Shown here: piece after piece, positions 6,825-16,613 of the stretch | How positions within the stretch are numbered: position 1 is the first letter of the stretch | Layout of the letters: each line of letters starts with the position of its first letter | Source: Rhodospirillales bacterium | Lineage (GTDB): Bacteria > Pseudomonadota > Alphaproteobacteria > ATCC43930 > CGMCC-115725 | Assembly (NCBI GenBank): GCA_947473305.1 | Contig: CANJCB010000037.1 | Coordinates: forward strand, 1-41,854 | DNA length: 41,854 bases | Reading direction: 5' to 3' | Notes under the pieces: model-generated | What the model was told of the DNA's origin: nothing | The model's database searches: none | The model's input: only the letters and a program-made list of their open reading frames with translations | Program-made: the position numbers and the translations under genes

Positions 6825-9800
6825 ATGCGGGTTACACGTCGTTTTACCACTGCTGGCACAGACGCTTACGCGGCGATCGAGTTCAAGACCACCACGAGCG
6901 AAATCAAGAATCCTGACGGTTCGCGGGTTTTCCACCTGCCCGACATGGAGGTTCCGGCCGACTGGAGCCAGGTGGCCGCCGACATCATCGCCCAGAAGTA
7001 TTTCCGCAAGGCTGGCGTTCCCGCAAAGACGCTCCCCGTGGTCGAGGCCGACGTTCCCGATTGGCTCTGGCGGCAGATCCCCGACGAGGCCGCGCTGGCG
7101 GCCCTTCCCGTCGCCGAGCGCTATGTCTCCGAGATGAGCGCCAAGCAGGTTTTCCATCGCCTTGCCGGCACCTGGACCTATTGGGCCTGGAAGGGCGGCT
7201 ACTTCGACAGCGAAGACGATGCCCGCGCCTATTACGACGAGATGCGCGTCACCCTCTGCCGCCAGATGGGCGCCCCCAATTCCCCGCAATGGTTCAACAC
7301 CGGCCTTCATTGGGCCTATGGCATCGACGGTCCGGCCCAGGGCCATCATTACGTCGACTTCAAGACGGGCAAGCTCACGGTTTCCGAGAGCGCCTATGAG
7401 CACCCGCAGCCCCACGCCTGCTTCATCCAGTCCGTCGCCGACGACCTCGTGAATGAGGGCGGGATCATGGACCTCTGGGTCCGCGAGGCGCGGCTCTTCA
7501 AATACGGTTCGGGCACCGGCTCCAACTTCTCCAAGCTGCGCGGCGACGGCGAGAAGCTGTCGGGCGGCGGCCGCTCCTCCGGCCTCATGAGCTTCCTGAA
7601 GATCGGCGACCGGGCCGCGGGCGCCATCAAGTCGGGCGGCACCACCCGCCGCGCCGCCAAGATGGTCACCGTCGACATCGACCATCCCGATATCGAGGCC
7701 TATATCGACTGGAAAGTCGTCGAGGAGCAGAAGGTCGCGGCGCTGGTCGCGGGCTCTAAGCTCTCCCAGAGGCACCTCAACCTCATCATGGTCGCCTGCA
7801 CCGAGGGCGAGGGCGACGATCGCTTCATTCCGGCGAAAAACCCCGCACTGAAACGCGAGATCAAGGCCGCCCGCCGCGCCATGATTCCGGAGAATTACGT
7901 CCAGCGCGTCATACAATTCGCGCAGCAGGGCTATACGACCATCGACTTCCGGACCTATGACACGGATTGGGACAGCGACGCCTATCTGACCGTCTCGGGT
8001 CAGAATTCTAACAATTCGGTGCGTATCACCAACGACTTCCTGAAGAAGGTCGAGAAGGACGAGGACTGGACACTCATCCGCCGCATCGACGGCAAGCCGC
8101 ATAAGACGCTGAAAGCCCGCGAGCTTTGGGACAAGGTGGCTCTTGCCGCCTGGGCCAGCGCCGATCCGGGCGTGCAATACGACACGACCATCAATGAATG
8201 GCACACCTGCCCCGAGAGCGGCCGCATCAATGCGTCGAACCCTTGCTCGGAATACATGTTTCTGGACGATACGGCCTGCAACCTAGCCTCGATCAACCTC
8301 CTGGCCTTCCGGACGGACGATGGCGGCTTCGACACCGCCGGCTTCGAGCATGCGGTGCGCCTCTGGACGCTGACGCTCGAGATCGCCGTCATGATGGCGC
8401 AGTTCCCGTCCAAGGAGATCGCCAAGCTCTCCTATGAATTCCGCACCCTGGGTCTCGGCTACGCCAATATCGGCGGGCTGCTGATGGCCATGGGCATGGG
8501 CTACGACAGCCCCGAGGGCCGCGCGCTCTGCGCCGCCATCACCTCGGTTATGACCGGCGTCGCCTATGCGACTTCTGCCGAGATGGCGGGCGAGCTCGGC
8601 ACCTTCCCGGGCTTCGCCAAGAACCGCGAGCCGATGCTGCGGGTCATCCGCAACCATCGCCGCGCCGCCTATGGCGAGACGACGGGATACGAGGGCCTGA
8701 CGGTCCTGCCGGTGCCTCTCGACCACGGCAATTGCCCCGATGCGGAACTGCTGATCGCAGCCCAGCGCGCCTGGGACGAAGCCTTGGCTCTTGGCGAGAA
8801 GCATGGCTATCGCAACGCCCAGACCTCGGTCATCGCGCCTACCGGCACCATCGGCTTGGTGATGGATTGCGATACGACCGGCATCGAGCCCGACTTCGCC
8901 CTGGTGAAGTTCAAGAAGCTCGCCGGCGGCGGCTACTTCAAGATCATCAACCGGATCGTACCCGACGCGCTCAGGACCCTGGGCTACGGACCGGAAGAGA
9001 TCGAAGGCATCATCCGCTATGCCGTCGGCCATGGCACCCTGCGCGACGCGCCCGGCATCAACCATGCGGCGCTGAAAGCCAAGGGCTTCACCGACAAGTC
9101 TATCGAAGTCGTCGAATCGGCGCTGGTCTCCGCTTTCGACATCAAGTTCGCCTTCAACAAGTGGACGCTGGGCGAAGAGCTTTGCAAGGACGTCTTCAAG
9201 CTCTCGTCCGAGCAATTGAACGACGTAACGCTCGACCTGCTGTCCACCATGGGCTTCACCAAGGACGAGATCGAGGCGGCGAATATCTACTGCTGCGGCT
9301 CGATGACACTGGAAGGCGCGCCGGGCCTCAAGGACGAGCATCTGCCCGTCTTCGACTGCGCCAATCCTTGCGGCCGGATCGGCAAGCGCTATCTCTCCGC
9401 CGAGAGCCATATCCGCATGATGGCGGCGGCCCAGTCCTTCATCACCGGCGCTATTTCCAAGACCATCAACATGCCGAATTCGGCCACGGTCCAGGATTGC
9501 CGGGATGCCTATCTCCTGTCCTGGCAATTGGGGGTGAAAGCCAACGCGCTCTACCGCGATGGCTCGAAACTCTCGCAGCCGCTTTCGTCGTCGCTCCTTG
9601 CCGACGATGACGAAGCCGCCGAGGATCTCCAGGACATGACGCCGGCCCAGCGGGTTCCTGCCGCAGCCGAACGGATCGTCGAGCGGATCATCGAGCGTGT
9701 CGTCCACCAGCGCGCCGAGCGTCGCCGCCTGCCTCATCGCCGCAAGGGCTACACCCAAAAGGCCGTCGTCGGTGGCCACAAGGTTTATCTCCGAACCGGC

Positions 9801-10505
9801 GAATACGAGGACGGCAGCCTCGCCGAGGTCTTCATCGACATGCATAAGGAAGGCTCCGCCTTCCGGTCCTTGATGAACAACTTCGCAATCGCGATCTCGA
9901 TCGGGCTGCAATACGGCGTGCCGCTGGAAGAGTTCGTCGAAGCCTTTACCTTCACCCGTTTCGAGCCTGCGGGCATCGTCGAGGGCAACGAGACGATCAA
10001 GATGGCGACCTCGCTGCTCGACTACATCTTCCGCGAGCTGGCGATCTCTTATCAGAGCCGCGACGACCTCGCCCATGTGCAGCCGGCGGATCTCCTGCCA
10101 GATGCGGTCGGCAAGGGCAGCAGCGAGAGCAACCTTCCCGATGACGACGGCCGGCACGCAGCCGTGGCGGCGGCTGTCCAGCGGGTTGCCTCGACGGGCT
10201 ATGTTCGCAGCCGCTTGACGGTTCTGCAGGGCGGAACGCCCCGCGGCTCCATGGCAAGCGTCGGGAACACCGCTCTTGCCATGGAGACCCTGGCGGTCGG
10301 CACCGTGGAGATGGAGCCGGCGCGGGTCGATCTTTACGGCTCGACCGGCCTGACCACGCCGGGCAGCCGGGTCGAACAGATCCGCGAAGCGCGCATGAAG
10401 GGTTACGAGGGCGACAGCTGCGGCGAATGTGGCAACTTCACCCTCGTGCGGAATGGAACCTGCTTGAAGTGCAACACCTGCGGCGGGACGTCCGGCTGCA
10501 GCTGA
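6825..10505 (+). CDS. nrdJ: Vitamin B12-dependent (class II) ribonucleotide reductase
   Basis: This 1226-aa enzyme reduces ribonucleotides to deoxyribonucleotides using adenosylcobalamin and needs no oxygen. Visible: the first redox Cys in PHACFIQS (about 198), [16 protein letters not shown], the active-site block [19 protein letters not shown] (about 471-489, with the radical Cys and catalytic Glu), and [25 protein letters not shown]-like region follows (about 975-1085), then a Cys-rich tail ([20 protein letters not shown]) that re-reduces the active site. The start has GGGGGAAG 2-8 bases upstream. No cobalamin riboswitch is visible; control is probably by NrdR. The length fits the long alphaproteobacterial form. 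Confidence 0.97.
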   Translation: MRVTRRFTTAGTDAYAAIEFKTTTSEIKNPDGSRVFHLPDMEVPADWSQVAADIIAQKYFRKAGVPAKTLPVVEADVPDWLWRQIPDEAALAALPVAERYVSEMSAKQVFHRLAGTWTYWAWKGGYFDSEDDARAYYDEMRVTLCRQMGAPNSPQWFNTGLHWAYGIDGPAQGHHYVDFKTGKLTVSESAYEHPQPHACFIQSVADDLVNEGGIMDLWVREARLFKYGSGTGSNFSKLRGDGEKLSGGGRSSGLMSFLKIGDRAAGAIKSGGTTRRAAKMVTVDIDHPDIEAYIDWKVVEEQKVAALVAGSKLSQRHLNLIMVACTEGEGDDRFIPAKNPALKREIKAARRAMIPENYVQRVIQFAQQGYTTIDFRTYDTDWDSDAYLTVSGQNSNNSVRITNDFLKKVEKDEDWTLIRRIDGKPHKTLKARELWDKVALAAWASADPGVQYDTTINEWHTCPESGRINASNPCSEYMFLDDTACNLASINLLAFRTDDGGFDTAGFEHAVRLWTLTLEIAVMMAQFPSKEIAKLSYEFRTLGLGYANIGGLLMAMGMGYDSPEGRALCAAITSVMTGVAYATSAEMAGELGTFPGFAKNREPMLRVIRNHRRAAYGETTGYEGLTVLPVPLDHGNCPDAELLIAAQRAWDEALALGEKHGYRNAQTSVIAPTGTIGLVMDCDTTGIEPDFALVKFKKLAGGGYFKIINRIVPDALRTLGYGPEEIEGIIRYAVGHGTLRDAPGINHAALKAKGFTDKSIEVVESALVSAFDIKFAFNKWTLGEELCKDVFKLSSEQLNDVTLDLLSTMGFTKDEIEAANIYCCGSMTLEGAPGLKDEHLPVFDCANPCGRIGKRYLSAESHIRMMAAAQSFITGAISKTINMPNSATVQDCRDAYLLSWQLGVKANALYRDGSKLSQPLSSSLLADDDEAAEDLQDMTPAQRVPAAAERIVERIIERVVHQRAERRRLPHRRKGYTQKAVVGGHKVYLRTGEYEDGSLAEVFIDMHKEGSAFRSLMNNFAIAISIGLQYGVPLEEFVEAFTFTRFEPAGIVEGNETIKMATSLLDYIFRELAISYQSRDDLAHVQPADLLPDAVGKGSSESNLPDDDGRHAAVAAAVQRVASTGYVRSRLTVLQGGTPRGSMASVGNTALAMETLAVGTVEMEPARVDLYGSTGLTTPGSRVEQIREARMKGYEGDSCGECGNFTLVRNGTCLKCNTCGGTSGCS

Positions 10506-10657
10506 TCCGGCCGGGTCTGGCCGGCGTATGAGGGTTTGGTATCGATAGATCGAGACTGCCTCGCCGCTGCCTTTGAGACCCCGCGTTCGCGCGGAGCCTG
10601 ACAGCCCCTCCGATCGGCTTTACCTCCCAGCCGATCCGAGCATCGGGGCAGATTTAA

Positions 10658-10689
10658 GGGGTGCGCCTCGCGGCGCACCCCTTCTTTTT
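10658..10689 (+). terminator. Rho-independent terminator of nrdJ
   Basis: A perfect 10-bp stem (GGGGTGCGCC / GGCGCACCCC) with a TCGC loop is followed by TTCTTTTT. It lies between nrdJ and the convergent solute-binding protein gene, which may share the hairpin from the other strand, although the T-tract there is poor. Confidence 0.92.
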
Positions 10690-10710
10690 GACCGGTGACG
10701 GCAGATCAGA

Positions 10711-11766
10711 TCAGGTGGCCATCCATTGGTCGAAACGCTCCTTAATCCGAGGCGCACGGGGCGTGTACCAATCGTCGTCGCAGGCGATAGAGACCGCCAG
10801 ATGCTCGGGTGAACTGGGCGACCGCTGGATCTCTTCCTTCGTCATATATTTGAGCGAGTCCGGATTGGGGGACCCATAGGCCAGCGCCCGGCAGAAGTCG
10901 GCGAGGTTTTTGGGATCGGCAGCAGTCTCGTAGTAATTGAAGGCATGCTTTGCCCGGGGCGTCCCCTTGATCACATAGCGGCCGCCCTGCGCGATGTCAG
11001 CACCTTCCCAGATCACCTCGATGGGAAGCCCGTCATCGAGCATCTGGGCGGCCTGCGCGCTCCAGATCGACATGATGTCGACTTCACCGTCCCGCAAAAG
11101 CGTCTGCGATTGAACGGCCGTCGACCAATAGGTGGTGATATGGGGCTTGATCTCGTCGAGCTTCTTGAAGGCCCGGTCGAGATCGAGGGGATAGACCTTG
11201 TCCAAAGGCACCCCATCGGCGACGAGCGCGTATTGAAGATTGATGTTTGCGCGCTGACCGAGCGCCCGCTTGCCAGGGAAGCGCTTCACATCCCAGAAAT
11301 CGGCCCAGCTCTTCGGCCCGCCCTTGGGATACTTGTCCTTGCGGTAGACCATGACCGTCGAGAGCGCGACACCCTGGAGGGCATCATTTCCCTTCCACAT
11401 CTTCGGATGGATCTTGTCATAGTTCAGCGCCGTCTTGTCGAGCGGCTCGACAAGCCCCTCGGCCTGCGCCTGGGGATATTCGATGGAGGCCACGTCGAAG
11501 TCGTAGGTCTTGGCCTGAATGGTAGCCTTCACCTTGGCGAGATTGACGCCCAAGACCGGGCGGACGGGAATGCCGGTGCGCTCCGTGAAAGGCTTGAAGA
11601 AGAAATCCGTCTCCGCCTTGCTCCAATTGCCCCCATAGGTATTGATGTAAAGAATCTTGTCTTGAGCGGCGGCAACCCCGCGCATGACCATCGGCGCGGC
11701 AAGCAGAGTGCCCCCGGCGGCAATGAGATTGCGCCGCGTGATAAGGCGCTTCTTCGATAGAATCAT
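10711..11766 (-). CDS. PotD-type periplasmic solute-binding protein (Tat signal)
   Basis: This 351-aa protein belongs to the polyamine/iron-type solute-binding family (SBP_bac_8-like): LYINTYGGNWSKAETDFFF at the N-terminus, GPKSWADFWDVKRFPGKRAL, QTLLRDGEVDIMSIWSAQA and the C-terminal ACDDDWYTPRAP helix region. Its leader contains TRRNLIAAGGTLLAAP, a twin-arginine signal, so it is probably exported folded. The start at 11766 is chosen from AGGGAGGGAG upstream. It lies 29 bases after a second solute-binding protein gene, and no permease or ATPase is present, so the partner transporter must be elsewhere. The ligand is unknown. Confidence 0.82.
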   Translation of the reverse strand: MILSKKRLITRRNLIAAGGTLLAAPMVMRGVAAAQDKILYINTYGGNWSKAETDFFFKPFTERTGIPVRPVLGVNLAKVKATIQAKTYDFDVASIEYPQAQAEGLVEPLDKTALNYDKIHPKMWKGNDALQGVALSTVMVYRKDKYPKGGPKSWADFWDVKRFPGKRALGQRANINLQYALVADGVPLDKVYPLDLDRAFKKLDEIKPHITTYWSTAVQSQTLLRDGEVDIMSIWSAQAAQMLDDGLPIEVIWEGADIAQGGRYVIKGTPRAKHAFNYYETAADPKNLADFCRALAYGSPNPDSLKYMTKEEIQRSPSSPEHLAVSIACDDDWYTPRAPRIKERFDQWMAT

Positions 11767-11795
11767 TCCCAGTACTCCCTCCCTGATTGCTTTCT

Positions 11796-12659
11796 TTAAA
11801 GAATCGATTCGGCGCAAGCCTGCTCGTTCGTTATATCCAGGTCCCCCGGCTGCAGGTCGAAGCCAGCATCCCGGACGATTTTTTCTATTTCGCCGCTTTT
11901 CTTCAGTTTTCTCAACTCGGCCTGAAAGGCATCGATGAGATCGGTATCGACCGGCCGAAAAGCCGGGGCGGAGCCCCGCTTGTCGCCGTCAGGCAGCGGA
12001 TAGACGATTTCGTAATTACCGCCGCGCAAAGTCTTCATGTCGCGCAACGAAATAGAGCCGGAAAAGACCACATCGACACGCTTCGACGTGAGCCCGTCGA
12101 CGAGCGTCCCCGTATCTGGATATTGGGTAATGGTGCCTTTTCCGATGGCCATCTGCTCCTGCATGAAAGGGAGCGTAACCGTGCCGGTGAGCAACCCGAC
12201 CCTGAGATTGCGCTGGGCGATGTCCTTGATGGATTTCGGCGGCCCGCTGAGATCGGCGGGCACATAGGCGACCGCCGAACGGTCGATCAATGTGGGATCG
12301 GAATAGGTGACCTGGGCACAGCGCGCCTTGCTGATGGACAGCGATCCCGCGATCATATCCCAGCGCCCGGCCGAGAGACCGGGGATCAGCGCACCGTAGG
12401 TTACGGCGACGCCCTCCATCTTCGGCACGCCCAGGTTGGTCATGATCATGCCCACGATCTTGGGCGTGAAGCCGCCGAGCGTGCCGTCCGGATTCATGAT
12501 GCTGTAAGGCAGGCCATTGACGATCCCAACCTTGATCGTGCCTTCCTTGCGCAGCCTTTCGAGCAGATCGTTATGGGCGGACGCGCCCGAGGCCGAAAGA
12601 GCTAGCGCCAGGAGGCCCAAGCTTACCAGACTTAACTGCCGCGCCCAGCCTCTTCCCAT
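11796..12659 (-). CDS. Amino-acid-type (EhuB-like) periplasmic solute-binding protein
   Basis: This 287-aa protein has a Sec signal peptide (hydrophobic SLVSLGLLALALSASGASA) and the family 3 fold: LLERLRKEGTIKVGIVNGLPY, PDGTLGGFTPKIVG, RWDMIAGSLSISKARC and QVTYSDP. It resembles ectoine or amino-acid binders such as EhuB. Two Cys (in KARC and the terminal NEQAC) are also kept in the paralogue at 32375. The start at 12659 follows AGGGGG by 8 bases. It is the first gene of a two-gene unit with the PotD-type protein, without membrane partners. An 8-bp inverted repeat lies 42 bases upstream. Confidence 0.82.
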   Translation of the reverse strand: MGRGWARQLSLVSLGLLALALSASGASAHNDLLERLRKEGTIKVGIVNGLPYSIMNPDGTLGGFTPKIVGMIMTNLGVPKMEGVAVTYGALIPGLSAGRWDMIAGSLSISKARCAQVTYSDPTLIDRSAVAYVPADLSGPPKSIKDIAQRNLRVGLLTGTVTLPFMQEQMAIGKGTITQYPDTGTLVDGLTSKRVDVVFSGSISLRDMKTLRGGNYEIVYPLPDGDKRGSAPAFRPVDTDLIDAFQAELRKLKKSGEIEKIVRDAGFDLQPGDLDITNEQACAESIL

Positions 12660-12700
12660 ACTCATTCCCCCTGTCGAGTTGTCGTCGCCAAGAGTGGCGC

Positions 12701-12721
12701 CGATGGTGATTTCCACCATCG
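12701..12721 (-). promoter_or_regulatory. Inverted repeat before the EhuB-like gene
   Basis: CGATGGTG and CACCATCG form a perfect 8-bp inverted repeat around ATTTC, 42-62 bases upstream of the start codon. It looks like a regulator-binding site or a leader hairpin. The adjoining ACAATAGTCGACAAT is also nearly symmetric. No regulator gene lies next to it. Confidence 0.35.
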
Positions 12722-12789
12722 TACAATAGTCGACAATCTGACAAAAGAAACGTTGAGAGGGCGGGCAGAACTATCTTCGCGACCGGTCC

Positions 12790-13422
12790 TCAGTGAGTCG
12801 CTTGCACGCCGGTCAGGGGTTTGACGAAACCCTGGAGCGCTTCGAAGGGCAATTTATTGAGCCCGTCGGGCAGGACGAAAAGCCCGGGATCCTGGGGACC
12901 GCGCTGGACGTTCGAAAGCTCCATCCGGAAGTCGGTCGGTTTGTTGGAATGAGGCGTCACGGCCGTGCCGTCGAGGCGCATCACGATGCCCTCGGCGGAG
13001 ATCCAGGCAAAGCCGGAGACTTCCGTTCCGTCCTTCCCTCGTTCGGCAATCTTGTATTGGGTCGTCGGGACACCGTTGACGGTCTCCTCTCGGACCCTCG
13101 TCTTCCGCAGTTTCGCGACATCCATCTCCCGCGCCGCCGGCGCGAAGGTGAAGGGCACATAGCTCTTGAGAAAGGGCAGGATGAACCAGCCCGACGCCGT
13201 GCGCGCATCCAAGATGACCGTCTGCCTCATGCCGAGAAGCATTACCTCATGGCGCTGCAAGCCCGGCGTGTGAAAGATCTTCCCCGGAATGGAATTCCCA
13301 TCGACCGTCAGCGCGCGGTCCGCGGTGAAAGGCACCCGGGCGTCGCCCAGAATCTCGGCGGCGGCAGGGCCAGCGCGAAATCCTGCGAAGACGACAAAGA
13401 GCAGGAGGATCAAACGGCGCAT
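12790..13422 (-). CDS. Secreted protein of unknown function (LolA-like size)
   Basis: This 210-aa protein begins with a signal peptide (MRRLILLLFVVFAGFRAGPAAA). The mature part is beta-rich and contains VPFTADRALTVDGNSIPGKIFHTPG, RQTVILDARTASGWFILP, TQYKIAERGKDGTEVSGFAWIS and NVQRGPQDPGLFVLPDG. The pattern (a modified precursor, a salt-like KIAE segment and a closing FVLPDGLNKLP) recalls DUF4412- or LolA-type periplasmic barrels, but I cannot assign it. It is divergent from the RidA gene and starts 155 bases from it. Confidence 0.65.
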   Translation of the reverse strand: MRRLILLLFVVFAGFRAGPAAAEILGDARVPFTADRALTVDGNSIPGKIFHTPGLQRHEVMLLGMRQTVILDARTASGWFILPFLKSYVPFTFAPAAREMDVAKLRKTRVREETVNGVPTTQYKIAERGKDGTEVSGFAWISAEGIVMRLDGTAVTPHSNKPTDFRMELSNVQRGPQDPGLFVLPDGLNKLPFEALQGFVKPLTGVQATH

Positions 13423-13576
13423 CTGGCTATCCTCTCACAAAACCCAACTAGTCATGGTGGGACAATAAGGCGGTTTCACGGCGGTTCCATTCGACCACGT
13501 CCGAACATTGTCGCGGGGCCGGCCTTACCCTATCCTCACCGCCCTTGCTCCCGCAGCGATTGAGGATTTCCGAAAG

Positions 13577-14044
13577 ATGGCCAGTAGGATCGAAGCCCGT
13601 CTCGCCGAACTCGGCATCGTGCTGCCCCAGGCGGGGGCGCCGGCCGCCAATTACGTGCCCTTCGTGCGCACGGGCGACCTGCTTTTCGTCTCCGGCCAAG
13701 TTTGCGCCTTGAGTGGCAAGCTCTCCCATGTGGGCAAGCTCGGCAAGGATTTCTCGGTCGAAGAAGGGCAGAAGGCCGCTCGGATCTGTGGGCTCAACCT
13801 TCTGGCGCATTTGAAGAACGCGCTGGATGGCGATCTCGACCGGGTCGTGCGCTGCGTTCGGCTCGGCGGCTTCGTCAACTGCATGCCGGAATTCGTTGAC
13901 CAGCCCAAGGTGATCAACGGCTGCTCGGATCTCATGGTCGAGATCTTCGGCGAGGCCGGCCGCCACGCGCGGACCGCGGTGGGAACCAACGCCCTTCCCT
14001 TCGACGTCGCGGTCGAAGTGGAGGGATGTTTCGAAGTCCGCTAA
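13577..14044 (+). CDS. RidA / YjgF-family protein
   Basis: This 155-aa protein matches the RidA-like subgroup often annotated as translation-inhibitor homologues: YVPFVRTGDLLFVSGQVC, FVDQPKVINGCSDLMVEIFG and the terminal HARTAVGTNALPFDVAVEVEG. That last block has the conserved Arg and Glu used for imine hydrolysis in true RidA. The start at 13577 gives the usual ASRIEARLAELGI N-terminus, with GAGG about 11 bases upstream. The following gene begins 6 bases after its stop, so they probably form an operon. Enamine/imine deaminase activity is plausible but untested in this subgroup. Confidence 0.88.
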   Translation: MASRIEARLAELGIVLPQAGAPAANYVPFVRTGDLLFVSGQVCALSGKLSHVGKLGKDFSVEEGQKAARICGLNLLAHLKNALDGDLDRVVRCVRLGGFVNCMPEFVDQPKVINGCSDLMVEIFGEAGRHARTAVGTNALPFDVAVEVEGCFEVR

Positions 14045-14050
14045 CGCTTC

Positions 14051-15211
14051 ATGACCCAGGACAGCAAGGAACTCACCGTCCGCGTGGTCTCGCGGCTCGC
14101 CGAAGTGCCAGCGGCCGATTGGGACGCCTGCGCCGGGGAGGACAACCCCTTTCTATCCCACGCTTTCCTGGAAGCCCTGGAAGCCAGCGGTTCGACCACG
14201 CGCGAGAGCGGATGGCTGCCGCAGCATCTGCTGTTGGAAGATGGGGGCGGCAAGCTCATCGGCGCCGTGCCGCTTTACCTCAAGGGCCATTCCTACGGCG
14301 AATACGTCTTCGATCACGGCTGGGCCGACGCCTATGAGCGGGCGGGCGGGCGCTATTATCCGAAGCTCCTGTCCGCGGTGCCCTTCACGCCGGTGACGGG
14401 CCGCCGGCTGCTTCTCCATCCCGACGCCCCGCCCGAGGCCGCGACGCTCCTGATCGAGGCCATGGTGAAGGTCGGCCAAGACAACAAGCTCTCCTCGATC
14501 CATGTGACCTTCCCGTCCCGCGAAGACTGGGATCGCTTCGGGGCGGCCGGCTTCCTCCAGCGCACAGGCCGGCAATTCCATTGGGAAAACGAGGGCTATG
14601 GGACCTTCGACGATTTTCTCGAGGCGCTGGCCTCGCGCAAGCGCAAGCAGATCCGCCGAGAAAGGCGCGACGCCGTCGAAAGCGGCCTCAGGCTCGAAGC
14701 GGTCACCGGAAGCGCGCTCGAAAGCCGCCACTGGGACGCTTTCTACCGCTTCTACATGTCGACCTCGGACCGGAAATGGGGATCGGCATATCTCACCCGG
14801 GAATTCTTCGACCTCATCGGACAGCGCATGCCCGGTAAGATCGTGCTGATGATGGCCGAGAAGGACGGGCGCTACGTTGCGGGCGCGCTCAATTTGAGGG
14901 GCAGCGACACGCTTTTCGGGAGGAATTGGGGCTGTCTGGGGGATTTCCCCTTTCTGCATTTCGAGCTCTGCTATTACCAGGCCATCGATTTCGCCATCGC
15001 CCATGGCCTAAAGCGCGTCGAAGCCGGCGCCCAGGGCGAGCACAAGATCCAGCGGGGCTATCTCCCGAGCGAGACCTATAGCGCCCATTGGATCAGGGAC
15101 GCGGGCTTCGCCTCAGCCGTCGCGGATTTCCTCGCCCGCGAGCGCCGCATGATCGACCGCGATATCGAACAGCTCGCCGAGTTCTCGCCCTTCAAGCGAA
15201 CGAGCGACTGA
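14051..15211 (+). CDS. GNAT-like protein, DUF482/COG3146 family
   Basis: This 386-aa protein belongs to the family annotated as peptidogalycan biosynthesis or GNAT N-acetyltransferase. Indicators are NPFLSHAFLEALEASGS near the N-terminus, GHSYGEYVFDHGWADAY, the basic ASRKRKQIRRERRD segment, FYRFYMSTSDRKWGSAYLT and GAQGEHKIQRGYLP near the C-terminus. The fold is FemAB-like (two GNAT domains), but the substrate is unknown. It lies 6 bases after the RidA gene and 4 bases before the MFS gene, in a four-gene plus-strand run. Confidence 0.85.
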   Translation: MTQDSKELTVRVVSRLAEVPAADWDACAGEDNPFLSHAFLEALEASGSTTRESGWLPQHLLLEDGGGKLIGAVPLYLKGHSYGEYVFDHGWADAYERAGGRYYPKLLSAVPFTPVTGRRLLLHPDAPPEAATLLIEAMVKVGQDNKLSSIHVTFPSREDWDRFGAAGFLQRTGRQFHWENEGYGTFDDFLEALASRKRKQIRRERRDAVESGLRLEAVTGSALESRHWDAFYRFYMSTSDRKWGSAYLTREFFDLIGQRMPGKIVLMMAEKDGRYVAGALNLRGSDTLFGRNWGCLGDFPFLHFELCYYQAIDFAIAHGLKRVEAGAQGEHKIQRGYLPSETYSAHWIRDAGFASAVADFLARERRMIDRDIEQLAEFSPFKRTSD

Positions 15212-15215
15212 CCGG

Positions 15216-16613
15216 ATGGTGATTCCGGTCGTCGTCGGCCTTGCGCTCTTCATGGAATATCTCGACGGCATGGCGATCATGACCGCGATCCCGGCCATGG
15301 CGCAGTCGCTCAATTCCGACCCCGCCCATTTGAGCCTCGCGGTCACGGCCTATCTCCTGACCCTCGCCATCTTCATTCCCGCGAGCGGCTGGGTCGCCGA
15401 CCGCTGCGGCGCGCGCACGGTCTTCCAGGTCGCCATGGCCATCTTCACTCTCGCCTCCATCCTCTGCGGGATAAGCCAGACGCTGCCTCAGCTCCTCATC
15501 GGCCGCGTGCTCCAGGGCTTCGGCGGCGCGCTCATGGCCCCGGTCGCGCGCCTCATCCTGATCCGCACCTTCCCGAAGTCCGAGTTGGTGAGGGCCATGT
15601 CCTGGTTCACCATTCCAGGCTTGATCGGGCCCGCGCTGGGTCCTCCCTTGGGAGGCTTCCTCACGGATTTTTCGTCATGGCGCTGGATCTTCCTGATCAA
15701 TGTGCCTGTCGGTGTCGCTGGCATCGTCCTGACGGCGTTCCTGATCGAGAACTACCGCGAGCCGGAGGCCAAGCCCTTCGACTGGAGGGGATTTTTCTTG
15801 ACGGGAGGCGCCCTCGGCAGCTCGCTCTACAGCGTCGACGCGATCGGACATGGCGCAGCCACGGGATGGGTGGCGGCGTTCCTGCTCCTAGGCGCGCTGA
15901 TCCTGGTTCTTCTGGCGATCCGCCACGGGCGGGTCGGGATCAATCCGCTCATCGACCTGAAGCTTTTGCGGCTGCCGACCTTTCGCGTATCGAATACGGG
16001 CGGCCTTCTCTTTCGGATCGCCCTCAACGGGGCCATCGTGCTGCAACCGGTGCTGGTGCAGGTCGGCTTCGGCATGACCGCTTTTCAGTCAGCCCTTCTG
16101 ACGGTATGCGGCGCCGTCGGGATGATCATGATCCGCCTCTGGATCCGCCATCTTCTGAAGCGCTTCGGCTTTCGCCGAAGCCTGATCTGGAACGGATTGT
16201 TCACCGCGCTGACCCTCGGCGTAGTCTGTTTCTTCACACCCGGCACGCCCGTCGTCTTTTTCGTGGCGGCCTATTTCGCCTGCGGCGTGGCGCGCTCGTT
16301 TCAGTTCATGGCCATTTCGACCATCGTCTATTCCGACGTGCCGCCCGAGCAGGCCAGCGCCGCGACGGGCTTTTCCAGCATGGCCGACCAATTCGCCGCC
16401 GCGGTGGGCGCCAGCACCGCCGGTATCCTGCTTCAGCTTGCAGCCTCCTGGCGCGGCGTCACGGCCGAAGCGCTGACCGCCAGCGATATCCAATGGGCGA
16501 TGGGGGCCATGGCGCTGCTCGCCGTTCTTTCCGTACCGCCGATGATGCGCCTCCGCTCCGATGCGGGAGCGGAAGTGAGCGGCCATCGTCGCGCTTCTTC
16601 CGGCCCCGGATGA
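15216..16613 (+). CDS. MFS multidrug-type transporter (DHA2/EmrB family)
   Basis: This 465-aa membrane protein has about 14 hydrophobic segments. Motif A-like WVADRCGARTVF follows helix 2. GRVLQGFGGALMAPVARLI and GLIGPALGPPLGG (motif C of drug exporters) lie in helices 4-5, and SSWRWIFLINVPVGVAG is typical of the 14-helix EmrB/QacA group. Such pumps expel drugs or metabolites using the proton gradient. It starts 4 bases after the GNAT-like gene and its stop overlaps the next start as ATGA. No EmrA-type partner is present. Confidence 0.9.
   Translation: MVIPVVVGLALFMEYLDGMAIMTAIPAMAQSLNSDPAHLSLAVTAYLLTLAIFIPASGWVADRCGARTVFQVAMAIFTLASILCGISQTLPQLLIGRVLQGFGGALMAPVARLILIRTFPKSELVRAMSWFTIPGLIGPALGPPLGGFLTDFSSWRWIFLINVPVGVAGIVLTAFLIENYREPEAKPFDWRGFFLTGGALGSSLYSVDAIGHGAATGWVAAFLLLGALILVLLAIRHGRVGINPLIDLKLLRLPTFRVSNTGGLLFRIALNGAIVLQPVLVQVGFGMTAFQSALLTVCGAVGMIMIRLWIRHLLKRFGFRRSLIWNGLFTALTLGVVCFFTPGTPVVFFVAAYFACGVARSFQFMAISTIVYSDVPPEQASAATGFSSMADQFAAAVGASTAGILLQLAASWRGVTAEALTASDIQWAMGAMALLAVLSVPPMMRLRSDAGAEVSGHRRASSGPG

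Noticed and set aside
6747..8204. Long open frame (485 codons) on the minus strand
   Set aside because: It is antisense to nrdJ, with Ala/Gly/Leu/Asp-rich sequence typical of GC-rich shadow frames; nrdJ is certain.
8283..10157. Long open frame (624 codons) on the minus strand
   Set aside because: It is a shadow of nrdJ with low-complexity composition and no recognisable domain.
15677..16609. N-terminal extension of the TIGR03862 flavoprotein by 311 residues
   Set aside because: The extension runs inside the MFS gene in another frame; the Rossmann motif starts right after ATG 16610.
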